From positions 1,612,001 through 1,676,000 of the forward strand of contig NZ_CP042172.1 of assembly GCF_005937985.2 (NCBI RefSeq): a stretch of DNA of 64,000 nt. Direction: 5' to 3'. The notes under the pieces were generated by a model, which did not search any database, was not told the origin of the DNA, and was given only the letters and a program-made list of their open reading frames with translations. This document shows positions 17,620 through 25,582 of this stretch, piece after piece. The DNA comes from Arthrobacter sp. KBS0702. Its GTDB lineage: Bacteria > Actinomycetota > Actinomycetes > Actinomycetales > Micrococcaceae. Numbering within the stretch: position 1 is the stretch's first letter; each line of letters starts with the position of its first letter. Both the position numbers and the translations under genes were made by a program.

Positions 17620-18393
17620 ATGTTCAACACCCCGATCTTCAGCGGACGGACCGCGCTGGTCACGGGAGGGACTTCCGGCATCGGCTTGGCCATTGCCGGA
17701 CGCCTCGGAGCCCTCGGCGCCCGGACGGCCGTCATCGGACGCGACGAGGCCAGGCTCACGGCCGCCACCGACTCCCTCACGGCGCAAGGAATCGATGCCA
17801 GAGGGTACCGGGCGGACGTCCGCGACGAGGCGGCACTGAACGAGGTCCTGGAGTCAATCGAGAGCCACTCCGGTCCGGTGGGCCTGCTGGTGAACAACGC
17901 GGCCGGAAACTTCCGGGTGGACCCCCTGGACCTGACGCCGAATGGCTGGAACGCCGTCGTTGACATTGTGCTCAACGGCACGTGGAGCCTCACCCAGGCT
18001 GTGGGGCGGCGCGCTATCGCAGCGTCGGTGCCGCTGTCGGTCGTGAATATCGGGACGTCCGCAGCCGTGCTGGGCAACCCGGAGACGGTCCACTCAGCCA
18101 GTGCCAAGGCGGGAGTGCTCGCCATGACGAAGTCGCTGGCGGCAGCCTGGGCGCCGCACGGCATCCGCCTCAACGTCGTCACTCCCGGGCTCACCGAGCA
18201 GACCGGCGGCGCCGGGGTCCTGTACGGAACCGACGCTGAGCTGCAGGAGCACCTTCGGACCATTCCGTTGGGGAGGCTCGCCCGGAAAGAGGAAATTGCC
18301 GATGCCTGCGCCTTTTTGCTCAGCGACTTTGGCGCCTACATCACCGGTACAGAGCTGGTGGTCGACGGCGGCCGGCGGCTCACCGGGCACTGA
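17620..18393 (+). CDS. SDR family oxidoreductase, 2,4-dienoyl-CoA reductase-like
   Basis: 257 residues. TGGTSGIGLAIAGRLGALG is the NADP-binding motif near residues 16-34, VNNAAGNFRV the NNAG motif. The classical YxxxK is altered: the sequence reads HSASAKAGVLAMTKSLA, with Lys kept and Tyr absent. This HSAxAK pattern is the one seen in peroxisomal-type 2,4-dienoyl-CoA reductases, which reduce unsaturated acyl-CoA. The C-terminal YITGTELVVDGG is standard. ATG 17620 has GAAGGAACAGGAC before it. Placement after the CoA-transferase suggests it handles an unsaturated CoA intermediate of the same pathway. Confidence 0.88.
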   Translation: MFNTPIFSGRTALVTGGTSGIGLAIAGRLGALGARTAVIGRDEARLTAATDSLTAQGIDARGYRADVRDEAALNEVLESIESHSGPVGLLVNNAAGNFRVDPLDLTPNGWNAVVDIVLNGTWSLTQAVGRRAIAASVPLSVVNIGTSAAVLGNPETVHSASAKAGVLAMTKSLAAAWAPHGIRLNVVTPGLTEQTGGAGVLYGTDAELQEHLRTIPLGRLARKEEIADACAFLLSDFGAYITGTELVVDGGRRLTGH

Positions 18394-18455
18394 CGGGTTC
18401 GATCACGAGGCTTCCGCGGCCAGATACGGCAGCAGATACGCGTTTTCGGCGGCAC

Positions 18456-18878
18456 TTAGCTTACGGGGGCGTTTGAAACAGCATCCAGCGGAACCAGGAC
18501 GGTGCTGCCGCTGAAGACTGGCGCGTCGCCCTGGAATGCTGCGTAGCGGACCGTGAAGGATCCGCTACCAATTCTGGAGACGTCGAGCAGCATGAACAGT
18601 TCCGGCCCGTAACTGACCGGCCTGAAGTACTCCACGTTCAGGGATGCGACCACCTTCGGACAGCGGAACGAGTCCAGTCCCTCCGCCGCAGCGCTTTGGT
18701 TGAGCCACAGAATCCGAGCCTCTTCCATCAGCGTGACAATGCGGGCGTTGTTGATGTGCCCGTTGATGTCCTGGTCGGACCAGCGCAGCGGCATGGCGCA
18801 CTCGAAGCGCTGCTGGGTGGGATGGTTCTCCGAGGCGCGGCCGGCAGAGGGCACGACTTTCGTATTGTCCCTAGGCAT
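18456..18878 (-). CDS. Acyl-CoA thioesterase (4-hydroxybenzoyl-CoA thioesterase family)
   Basis: 140 residues, single hot-dog domain. The diagnostic segment is [20 protein letters not shown] near residues 30-49, where Asp and the GHINN turn carry the catalytic residues. [19 protein letters not shown] is the second strand pair. Such enzymes hydrolyse acyl- or aryl-CoA and can relieve CoA trapping. Its start overlaps the stop of the upstream SDR gene by 8 bp, so it belongs to the minus-strand unit 20448 to 18456. Confidence 0.9.
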   Translation of the reverse strand: MPRDNTKVVPSAGRASENHPTQQRFECAMPLRWSDQDINGHINNARIVTLMEEARILWLNQSAAAEGLDSFRCPKVVASLNVEYFRPVSYGPELFMLLDVSRIGSGSFTVRYAAFQGDAPVFSGSTVLVPLDAVSNAPVS

Positions 18879-19605
18879 GCCGGCCGCCGGTGATTTCGAG
18901 CACCGTTCCGGTCATGTAGCTGGACATTCCGCTGGCAAGGAAGAGCACCACGCTGGCAACTTCGCCGGGCTCGCCGAACCGCGCCAAGGGGATTTCGGAG
19001 AGTTTTTGGTCCAGGATCTCCGGACGGAGGCTCTCGACCATGTCCGTACGGATGATGCCCGGCTGGATGGCGTTAACCCGGATGCCGGCAAAGCCGAGCT
19101 CTTTGGCTGCCGCCTTCGTCAGGCCGACGATTCCGGCCTTGGCGGCGCTGTAGTTGGTCTGGCCGGGCATGCCTACCTTGCCGGAAATGGAGGACACGTT
19201 GATGATTGAACCCGCTGTGCCCAACCTGCGCATCACGTCGGCCGCGGCCCGGGTGCCCAGCCACGCACCTTTCAAATGGACGGAGACGACGTCGTCAAAG
19301 TCGGATTCGGTCATCTTGCGCATTGTCGCGTCTCGAGTGAAACCGGCGTTGTTGACCATAACGTCAAGCGAACCGAAGGAGTCGACGGCTGCCGCCACCA
19401 GGGCGTCGACGTCGCCGGGCGAGGTCACGTCGCAGACGACCTTCACGACGTTTGTCTGCAGGGTCTCCGCGGCCCGCCCCAGGGCCGCGGCGTCCAGATC
19501 GGCAAGGACAATATTGCTGCCGTGCGCCGCGAGTTCCTGCGCCGTGGCGAGGCCGATCCCGCGGGCGCCGCCGGTAACAACACTGGTCTTGTTCTGCAAA
19601 AGCAC
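18871..19605 (-). CDS. SDR family 3-oxoacyl reductase/3-hydroxyacyl-CoA dehydrogenase-like (FabG-like)
   Basis: 244 residues, classical SDR length. [19 protein letters not shown] binds the cofactor, VLADLDAA after strand 2 predicts NAD rather than NADP, VNNAG follows, the catalytic Ser is in [10 protein letters not shown], and [18 protein letters not shown] holds Tyr and Lys. GTG 19605 has AAGGA six bases upstream. In this operon with an enoyl-CoA hydratase and a thioesterase, oxidation of a 3-hydroxyacyl-CoA is more likely than fatty acid synthesis, but this is inferred from neighbours. Confidence 0.9.
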   Translation of the reverse strand: MLLQNKTSVVTGGARGIGLATAQELAAHGSNIVLADLDAAALGRAAETLQTNVVKVVCDVTSPGDVDALVAAAVDSFGSLDVMVNNAGFTRDATMRKMTESDFDDVVSVHLKGAWLGTRAAADVMRRLGTAGSIINVSSISGKVGMPGQTNYSAAKAGIVGLTKAAAKELGFAGIRVNAIQPGIIRTDMVESLRPEILDQKLSEIPLARFGEPGEVASVVLFLASGMSSYMTGTVLEITGGRHA

Positions 19606-19632
19606 TAGTGTTCCTTAATCGATGGGTGCTGC

Positions 19633-20418
19633 CTAGGACCCGCTGAAGTGGGGGAGTTCGCGCCGGGAGAAGGCACGCTTGCCCTCGGCGAAATCGTCGG
19701 AAAAGTAGCACGCGGGCTGGCCGGCGTGTTCTGCGCGGAAAGCGTCCTCCAGGGACGGCAGCCCGCCCGCCAACGCACTCTTGATCCCCGCGACGGAGCG
19801 CGGCGCCGCGGAGCTGAGAGCGCGGGCATTGTCCGCTGCTTCCTTCATGACCCGGTCCGGCGGGTAGCGGTAGTCAGCCAGCCCCAGGTCGAGGCATTCC
19901 TCGGCGTTAACGGACCGGCCCTCGAGCAGCAGCTGCCTTGCCCGGTGCACGCCAATGCGGGCCGCCAAGCTGTGCAAGATGCCTCCGTCCGGCAGCAGTC
20001 CCAGCCGGCTGAAGGGGAACAGCAGGCGCGCATCATCGGCCATGTAGAGGTAGTCGCAGGCGAGGGCGAGACTGGCCCCCAGGCCCGCCGCGGCTCCCTC
20101 GACGACCGCGAAGGTTGGTGTGGGGGAGTTGCGGATCGTCCTGACCACGCTGGCGACGTGGGCTAGCCGGTTGCGTGCGGTAGCCAGGTTTGTCGGCGGC
20201 ATCGCCGCCAGGTCGCCTCCGGAGCAGAAAGTGCCGCCGGCGCCGCGCAGGACGACTGCCCGCACGCTGATGTCAGCGCTGGCCTGCTCCAAGGCGGCCA
20301 AGAGTTCGCCGCGCATGCCGTCGCCCATGGCGTTCCGGCGCCCCGGGTCGTTGAGGATGATTGTCAGCACGCCGTCGTCGAGGATGGTTTCGATGAGCAA
20401 CCCGAACTGCCCTCCCAT
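19633..20418 (-). CDS. Enoyl-CoA hydratase/isomerase family protein (first copy)
   Basis: 261 residues from ATG 20418. The crotonase fold is shown by LRGAGGTFCSGGDLAAM (oxyanion hole) near residues 60-76, AVVEGAAAGLGASLALACDY near 100-119 and ARLLFPFSRLGLLPDGG, where Gly-rich and Asp residues replace one of the two catalytic glutamates of true hydratases. Isomerase or another crotonase activity is therefore possible. Three starts compete: TTG 20448, ATG 20418 and TTG 20400; only the last has a good ribosome-binding site (GGGAGGG). It leads the minus-strand unit with the SDR and thioesterase. Confidence 0.88.
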   Translation of the reverse strand: MGGQFGLLIETILDDGVLTIILNDPGRRNAMGDGMRGELLAALEQASADISVRAVVLRGAGGTFCSGGDLAAMPPTNLATARNRLAHVASVVRTIRNSPTPTFAVVEGAAAGLGASLALACDYLYMADDARLLFPFSRLGLLPDGGILHSLAARIGVHRARQLLLEGRSVNAEECLDLGLADYRYPPDRVMKEAADNARALSSAAPRSVAGIKSALAGGLPSLEDAFRAEHAGQPACYFSDDFAEGKRAFSRRELPHFSGS

Positions 20419-20505
20419 GGCGGTTTTGCGGCCCCGGGGATGCGTCAATTCGCACGGGCCCTTGTTTAGGCAACCCTTCCAGAGGGCATTAGAAACCGCA
20501 AATAC

Positions 20506-20528
20506 TAATTTTGTATCCCAATAGGACG
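20506..20528. promoter_or_regulatory. Degenerate LysR-regulon-like site before the first enoyl-CoA hydratase unit
   Basis: The plus strand reads TAATTTTGTATCCCAATAGG followed by ACG; the right end AATAGGACGTTAT resembles TATTGGACGTTAT at the transporter promoter. It lies about 90 bp upstream of ATG 20418 in an AT-rich stretch suited to a promoter. This is the weakest of the four occurrences. Confidence 0.3.
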
Positions 20529-20534
20529 TTATTT

Positions 20535-20690
20535 TTATATATCGCTATGCGTGACGAGGCGCTTTCCGAAGCCCTCGTCCACGGGGGAGCCCCCGAGGAA
20601 GAAGCGGTATTAAATGGCTCCGAGCAGTAAATCGGTGACCATTTCTGCGTCGAGGTCTGCCCGCAGTTCCCCCTGGGCGGTTCCGCCAAG
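20535..20690 (-). pseudogene. Remnant of a TetR-type regulator C-terminus with in-frame stop
   Basis: Reading the minus strand from about 20690, the frame gives GELRADLDAEMVTDLLLGAI, then a TAA at 20610-20612, then in the same frame YRFFLGGSPVDEGFGKRLV, ending at TAA 20535-20537. This is the typical C-terminal ligand-domain end of TetR regulators (GELRxDLDxELxxDLLLGAxYYR...). One Tyr codon has become a stop and the N-terminal DNA-binding part is gone; its place is taken by the terminator of the neighbouring dehydrogenase gene. It is evidence that the island once had a second TetR regulator. Confidence 0.65.
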
Positions 20691-20704
20691 GGGGAAGCCG
20701 CGGA

Positions 20705-20742
20705 CAGCGGGCGACGGCGGGAGGTCCCGCCGTCGCCCGCTG
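20705..20742. terminator. Perfect 18-bp hairpin after the acyl-CoA dehydrogenase gene
   Basis: Bases 20705-20722 are exactly complementary to 20725-20742 with GG between the formal arms (the tip melts to a loop). It lies 20 bp beyond the stop of the minus-strand dehydrogenase gene. Confidence 0.75.
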
Positions 20743-20762
20743 CCCTGTGCGGCAGGTGCGGA

Positions 20763-21962
20763 TCAGGAGAAGGCCGAGATTCCGGTGATCTCACGGCCCA
20801 GGATCAGCGACTGGATGGAGTCGGTACCTTCGTAGGTGTGGACCACTTCCATGTCGGTCAGGTGCCGCGCCACGTGGTTTTCCAACAGGATGCCATTGCC
20901 GCCGAACATGTCCCTGGCGTCCCGGCACAGGGTACGCGCCTTGTCCCCGGTGAACATCTTGGCCAGCGAGGCCTGTTCGTTGCTGAGCCTGCCCTCGTCC
21001 TGGAGTGCCGCGGTGCGGAAGCAGATCAGCTGCATGGCGGTGAGGTCCGCGAGCATGTTGGCCAGCTTGTTCTGCACGAGCTGGTAGCTGGCGATCGGGT
21101 GGCCGAACTGGACGCGTTCCCGGGCGTAGGTGACAGCCATTTCGTAGGCGGCGGTGGCATGGCCGAGCGATTCCCAGGCCACGGTGCTGCGCGTCGTGTT
21201 CAACACCGCGCCGACGTCGCGGAAGGACGTCGACTTGGCCAGCATGTTCCCGGCGGGGATCCGCAGGCCGTCGATCTCGATCTGTGCCTGCTGGATGGCG
21301 CGCTTTGCCATCTTCCCGGTGATGGCTTCGGCGTGGTAGCCCGCCGGGTAGCTGCCGTCCTCGTTCTTGTCCAGGACGAACGCCTTCACCTTCTGGTCGG
21401 CGGTGTCGCGGGCCCAGATGATGACGAGGTCGGCCACGTGGCCCAGCCCGATCCAGCGCTTGGACCCGTTGATGACATAGTGGTCGCCGTCGAGCCGCGC
21501 GGAGGTTTCCAGGGCCACGGAATCAGACCCGTGGTCCGGCTCGGTCAGGGCGAAGGCACCCAGTTTCTCCAGTTTCGCCATGGCCGGGAGCCAGCGCTGC
21601 TTTTGCTCGTCGCTGCCGAGCAGGTTGATGCTGCCCATCGCCAGACCGGAGTGGACCGCGTTGAAGGTGTTGATGCTGCCGTCACCGCGGGACAGTTCCA
21701 TCGCCACCAGGCCGGCCTGCAACCGGGTCAGGCCGGGGCAGCCGTAGCCCTTGATCGCTGTACCGATGATGCCCAGCTCTGCGAACTTGGGCACCAGCTG
21801 GTACGGGAAGTCCGCCTTCTCCCAGTATTCGTTGATGATCGGAGTGACGTCCTGTTCAACAAAGCCACGGACGCGGGCGATCAGCTCACGGTCGGTGTCG
21901 TTGAGGTAGTCGTCCAGGACGTAGAAATCGGAATTGACGGACAGATTCGTTGCGGTGGTCAT
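20763..21962 (-). CDS. Acyl-CoA dehydrogenase, glutaryl-CoA dehydrogenase-like (first copy)
   Basis: 399 residues. FAD and substrate motifs are GAFALTEPDHGSDSVALETS near 135-154 and KRWIGLGHVADLVIIWARD near 167-186. The catalytic base is placed as in glutaryl-CoA dehydrogenase: VVHTYEGTDSIQSLILGREI, with Glu378. The RDxxGGNGI segment (RDMFGGNGILLENHVARHL) is also conserved. It abstracts the alpha proton of an acyl-CoA and passes electrons to ETF. Glutaryl-type enzymes accept dicarboxylyl-CoA substrates, which would suit a dicarboxylate pathway. Its start overlaps a small upstream coding remnant by 4 bp; the hydroxyacyl dehydrogenase and hydratase genes lie further upstream in the same unit. 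Confidence 0.92.
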   Translation of the reverse strand: MTTATNLSVNSDFYVLDDYLNDTDRELIARVRGFVEQDVTPIINEYWEKADFPYQLVPKFAELGIIGTAIKGYGCPGLTRLQAGLVAMELSRGDGSINTFNAVHSGLAMGSINLLGSDEQKQRWLPAMAKLEKLGAFALTEPDHGSDSVALETSARLDGDHYVINGSKRWIGLGHVADLVIIWARDTADQKVKAFVLDKNEDGSYPAGYHAEAITGKMAKRAIQQAQIEIDGLRIPAGNMLAKSTSFRDVGAVLNTTRSTVAWESLGHATAAYEMAVTYARERVQFGHPIASYQLVQNKLANMLADLTAMQLICFRTAALQDEGRLSNEQASLAKMFTGDKARTLCRDARDMFGGNGILLENHVARHLTDMEVVHTYEGTDSIQSLILGREITGISAFS

Positions 21963-22136
21963 GAGTGCTCCTCGTGGGATTGTGCGGGAGTGCCTGCGAA
22001 AGCGTCGGCCAGTTCGGGGTTGTCGTCGCCCAGCCGGGACCGCACCAGTTGGGCGCCGCTGTTCAGTTCGGGCGGGGTCAGTCCATAGCGCGCGGGTGTT
22101 TGGATAGCCTGACGGCGCCGCTGCTTTCCGGGCCGT
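21959..22136 (-). pseudogene. Coding-like segment without a start codon, coupled to the dehydrogenase
   Basis: Between the 3-hydroxyacyl-CoA dehydrogenase stop (22143) and the acyl-CoA dehydrogenase start, one frame stays open and uses typical high-GC codons (ARYGLTPPELNSGAQLVRSR, then LGDDNPELADAFAG). Its TGA at 21959-21961 overlaps the next ATG in the ATGA arrangement of coupled genes. No ATG, GTG or TTG in that frame is suitably placed. It may be the 3' end of a deleted gene, or a small protein with an unusual start. I do not recognise the family. Confidence 0.4.
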
Positions 22137-22142
22137 GGTTGT

Positions 22143-23021
22143 TCAGGAGTAGCTGTAGAAGCCCCGGCCGGACTTGCGACCCAGTTCGCCGCGAGCCACC
22201 ATGTCGCGCAGGATCTGCGGCGGGGCGAACCGTTCGCCGAGCGTTTCGTGCAGGTATTCGGCGATGCCAAGGCGGACATCGAGACCCACGATGTCGGTAG
22301 TGCGCAGCGGACCGGAGGCGTGCCGGTAGCCCAGTTCCATGGCAGCGTCGATGTCCTGCGCGCTGGCCACGCCCTCTTCAAGCATGCGCATGGCTTCGAG
22401 CGCGAGGGCAACGCCCAGCCGCGAACTGGCGAAGCCGGGGGCGTCCCGGACCACAATTGGCGTCTTGCCGAGCCCGCGAACCCAGTTGCCCGCTGCTTCG
22501 GCCAGTTCCGGGGAGGAGCGGGGGCCGAGGACGACTTCCACCAGGGTTGACGCCGGGACCGGGTTGAAGAAGTGAAGCCCGCACAGCCGCTCCGGGCTGC
22601 CGAGTGAATCCGCCAGCCGGCTGACCGAGAGTGAAGAGGTGTTGGTGGCAATCCAGGCATCCGCGCCGATGGTGCGCTCGACAGTGCGCAGAGCTGCCTG
22701 CTTGAGCGTGAAATCCTCCGGGACGGCCTCGACCACCAGACCGGAGCCGCCGAAGTCGGCGGCGTCCGTTGAGGCGGTGAACCGGCGCAGCAGTGACTCC
22801 AGGTCCTCGCTGACCGCGGCCTTCTCGATTGCCTTGGACAGCGTCCCGGTGACGCGGTCGCGGGCCGCGGCCGCGGAGTCCGCGTCCCGTTCGACGACCG
22901 TTACGTGCGCACCGGAAACCAGGAAGGCGTGGGCAATGCCCGCACCCATCCGGCCACCGCCTAGCACGCCTACTTTCGCCGGCATGCCCGGAGTTTCCGT
23001 GGCTGGGGTGGAGATGGTCAT
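22143..23021 (-). CDS. 3-hydroxyacyl-CoA dehydrogenase
   Basis: 292 residues, the size of the free-standing short enzyme (FadB2/PaaH/Hbd type). VGVLGGGRMGAGIAHAFLVSG is the NAD-binding motif at about residues 17-37. IATNTSSLSVSRLADSLGSPERLCGLHFFNPVP contains the catalytic Ser/His region (GLHFFNP near residue 155). KTPIVVRDAPGFASSRLG and the terminal GRKSGRGFYSYS complete the family pattern. It oxidises a 3-hydroxyacyl-CoA to the 3-oxo form. ATG 23021 overlaps the hydratase stop by 4 bp and has AAGGAG upstream. Confidence 0.95.
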   Translation of the reverse strand: MTISTPATETPGMPAKVGVLGGGRMGAGIAHAFLVSGAHVTVVERDADSAAAARDRVTGTLSKAIEKAAVSEDLESLLRRFTASTDAADFGGSGLVVEAVPEDFTLKQAALRTVERTIGADAWIATNTSSLSVSRLADSLGSPERLCGLHFFNPVPASTLVEVVLGPRSSPELAEAAGNWVRGLGKTPIVVRDAPGFASSRLGVALALEAMRMLEEGVASAQDIDAAMELGYRHASGPLRTTDIVGLDVRLGIAEYLHETLGERFAPPQILRDMVARGELGRKSGRGFYSYS

Positions 23022-23785
23022 CTGGTGGCTCCTTTGTGCTTTTTTCGATCCAGGAATGACTGCATCCGCTCGAACTTGGCCTCGGATTCGAAGAGGATGC
23101 CTTGGGCGAGTTCGTCGACGGCAGGGTGTGCGGACCGTGGGGCGTGGAGCACAGTCTTGGTGAGCCGGACGGCAAGCGGATCCAGGGTCGAGATCCTGGC
23201 CGCGAGGGCAAAAGCCGCGGGGATCAATTGGTCCGGCTCGTGCAGTTCGGTGACGAGCCGGACAGCCAGCGCCTCGGTGCCGTCGAGTACCTTTCCCGCG
23301 AGCAGGATGTCCTTGGCCAGGGGCTCTCCGACGAGCTCCACGAGGCGCCAACCTGCGCCGGCAGCGGCAAGGATGCCCAGGCCGGGCTCCGGATTGCCGA
23401 TCTTTGCCCGGGCTGTGGCGATGCGGAAGTCCGCCGCGTAGGCAAGTTCGGCGCCACCGCCAAGTGCAAAGCCGTCAATGGCGGCGATCACGGGCATCGG
23501 CAGTTTGGCGATCCGCTGGAAAAGTCCGGAGTTGATCCCCGCCAGGGCATCGTCGCGACGGCGATCGCGGAGTTCGGCAATGTCCGCGCCGGAGGCAAAG
23601 ACACCACCGCCAGATGGAAGTTGCGCCCCGGAGAGGATGAGGACGCGGGGATTCCGCTCGAGATCCGAGCAGACCGTATGGAGTTCGTCCACCATCAGTC
23701 GATCGATGGCGTTGCGGACTTCCGGCCTGCTGAGTTCGACGTGGACGGCATCACCGACGTCGTGGATTTTGATGGTCTTCTTCAC
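23018..23785 (-). CDS. Enoyl-CoA hydratase/isomerase family protein (second copy)
   Basis: 255 residues from GTG 23785. LILSGAQLPSGGGVFASGADIAEL supplies the first oxyanion loop near residue 60, VIAAIDGFALGGGAELAYAADFRIA the second near 100, and KIGNPEPGLGILAAAGAGWRL carries the Glu of the GxPExxxG-type loop, so hydratase activity is credible. It hydrates the 2-enoyl-CoA from the dehydrogenases for the coupled 3-hydroxyacyl-CoA dehydrogenase. The upstream extension to 23836 has no ribosome-binding site. It is first in the hydratase, hydroxyacyl dehydrogenase, acyl-CoA dehydrogenase unit. Confidence 0.9.
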   Translation of the reverse strand: MKKTIKIHDVGDAVHVELSRPEVRNAIDRLMVDELHTVCSDLERNPRVLILSGAQLPSGGGVFASGADIAELRDRRRDDALAGINSGLFQRIAKLPMPVIAAIDGFALGGGAELAYAADFRIATARAKIGNPEPGLGILAAAGAGWRLVELVGEPLAKDILLAGKVLDGTEALAVRLVTELHEPDQLIPAAFALAARISTLDPLAVRLTKTVLHAPRSAHPAVDELAQGILFESEAKFERMQSFLDRKKHKGATR

Positions 23786-23815
23786 CTGAACACTCTTGCA
23801 TCCGCGATTATCCGC

Positions 23816-23834
23816 CGTCCAATACCCAATCGAC
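23816..23834. promoter_or_regulatory. Candidate LysR-regulon site before the second hydratase unit
   Basis: Plus strand CGTCCAATACCCAATCGAC matches the transporter site CGTCCAATATCTAATTCGAC except for two transitions and one extra T. It lies 31-49 bp upstream of GTG 23785, in the expected promoter zone of the minus-strand operon. Confidence 0.5.
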
Positions 23835-24002
23835 ATGCGATTCTTGCAAAAGACTTATTAGTGGTGTGCTGAAAGGGGGCTGGGATCATCGGCACCCTGC
23901 CCGGTCCCTGCAGGCCTCCGGGCGGCCCTGGGTCGCCGCGATCTGCATCCGCGTCGGCCAGGGCCACGCCGTCGTCCTCGAAAACGTTGCCGCCGGCGAG
24001 CG

Positions 24003-25559
24003 TCAGCTGGACTCGGCGGCCAGGTTCCGCTTGAGGATTTTCCCGCTGGGGCCGAGGGGTAGTTCCGTGAGCAGCCGGATGACGCGCGGATACTTGTAGG
24101 CGGCAAGCTGTGCGCTGGCGAAGTCCATCAGGTCCTTCTCGGACACGGTGGCTCCCGCGTCGAGCACGATTGCGGCCGCGATCTCCTGGCCGTGGACGTC
24201 GTGCGGAATGCCGTAGACGGCGGCGCTGACAACTTCCGGGTGGGTCAGCAGGATTTCCTCCACTTCGCGGGGGTAGACGTTGTAGCCGTTCCGGATGATC
24301 ATGTCCTTCTTGCGGTCCACGATGGTGAGGTAGCCGTCGTCGTCCTTGGTGCCCAGGTCTCCGGTGCGGAACCAGCCGTCCACCACGGCCTCCGCCGTGG
24401 CCTCGGGCCGGTTCAGGTAGCCCTTCATGAGCAGGTGGCCCCGGACCACCAGTTCGCCGAGTTCGCCGTTGGGCAGCAGTTCGATGCGCTCCACCGTTTC
24501 CGCCCGGGCAATCTCGATGTCCACGCCCCAGATGGGAATGCCGATCGTGCCCGGCCGCGGGGTCATGCCGACGTGGTTGAAGGCAGCCACCGGGGACGTC
24601 TCGGTCAGGCCGTAACCCTCGTGGATCTCGACGCCGAACACGTCGCGGAACTTGTCCATCACCGCCAGCGGCAGAGACGCCCCGCCCGAGATGCCGTAGC
24701 GCAACGCGTCGGGCCGGACGTCGGTCGACTTCGCCGCCTCCAGGAGTGCCACATACATCGTGGGGACCCCGACGAAGATGTTGACCTGATGCCGGTCCAG
24801 CAGCGCCAGGGCGCCCTCGCCGCTGAACCGCGGCATCAGGACCACCGTGGCGCCGGCGCGCAGCCCGGCGTTCAGGACCACGGTTTGGCCGAAGGTGTGG
24901 AACAGCGGCAGGCCGCCGAAGAGGACATCCCCGGGCTTGAAGTCCATCACGCTGGTCAGTATCACGGACGTCTGCTCCACGAGGGCGAAGTGCGTGCCCA
25001 GTGCGCCCTTGGGCTTGCCCGTGGTGCCGGAGGTATAGAGGATGGTGGCGGTGTCCGAGGGCCGGCAGGGTTCGTAGCTCCGGATCGGTTCGGCAGCGGC
25101 GGCCTCTGCTTCGAGCCGGGGGAGGTCGCCGCCGTCGGGCGACATGACCGTCAGCACGTCGACGCCGCTGGCAGCGGCACCCGCGGCTCCCTCCCCAAGC
25201 AGCGCGTCGGCGCAGATCATCAGCCGAGCGCCGCTGTCCTGGAGCACGTACTCGATTTCGCGGGCCTTGAGCAGGGCATGGACCGGCACCACGATGGCGC
25301 CAAGGGACAGCACAGCGTAGTAGACGCGGGCGAAGTCAGGCACATTGGGAATCAGGACCGCGACGGCGTCCCCGGGGCCGATTCCACGGTCCCGGAGCGC
25401 GCCGGCGTACGCCTTGGTCTGGCGCCAGAGATCGCCGTAGCTGGTTTTGTCCTCTCCGACGATCAGGGCAATGCTATCCGGCGTGCGCTTGGCGGATTCC
25501 GCCAGGATCGCCGCAACGGAAATGGTGGCGAAGCCGTCGCCGGTGGTCGTGTTGGTCAT
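24003..25559 (-). CDS. Acyl-CoA synthetase (AMP-forming, long-chain-fatty-acid--CoA ligase-like)
   Basis: 518 residues of the ANL superfamily. The P-loop is TATILYTSGTTGKPKGAL near 170, the A5 motif HEGYGLTETSPVA near 310, A7-A8 GWFRTGDLGTKDDDGYLTIV and DRKKDMIIRNGYNVYPREVE near 400-430, and the acceptor Lys motif PLGPSGKILKRNL at the C-terminus. It activates a carboxylic acid through acyl-adenylate to acyl-CoA. With the CoA-transferase, the island thus has two independent activation routes, perhaps for different substrates or energy states. The thiolase gene begins upstream and the spacing (23 bp) suggests one transcript. Confidence 0.92.
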   Translation of the reverse strand: MTNTTTGDGFATISVAAILAESAKRTPDSIALIVGEDKTSYGDLWRQTKAYAGALRDRGIGPGDAVAVLIPNVPDFARVYYAVLSLGAIVVPVHALLKAREIEYVLQDSGARLMICADALLGEGAAGAAASGVDVLTVMSPDGGDLPRLEAEAAAAEPIRSYEPCRPSDTATILYTSGTTGKPKGALGTHFALVEQTSVILTSVMDFKPGDVLFGGLPLFHTFGQTVVLNAGLRAGATVVLMPRFSGEGALALLDRHQVNIFVGVPTMYVALLEAAKSTDVRPDALRYGISGGASLPLAVMDKFRDVFGVEIHEGYGLTETSPVAAFNHVGMTPRPGTIGIPIWGVDIEIARAETVERIELLPNGELGELVVRGHLLMKGYLNRPEATAEAVVDGWFRTGDLGTKDDDGYLTIVDRKKDMIIRNGYNVYPREVEEILLTHPEVVSAAVYGIPHDVHGQEIAAAIVLDAGATVSEKDLMDFASAQLAAYKYPRVIRLLTELPLGPSGKILKRNLAAESS

Positions 25560-25582
25560 GGCCTGCTTCTTCGTAGGGTTGA

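Noticed and set aside
21959..22660. Full 233-codon minus-strand frame overlapping the 3-hydroxyacyl-CoA dehydrogenase gene
   Set aside because: Within the dehydrogenase gene it is a Ser/Arg-rich shadow. Only the part beyond the dehydrogenase stop looks coding and is reported separately.
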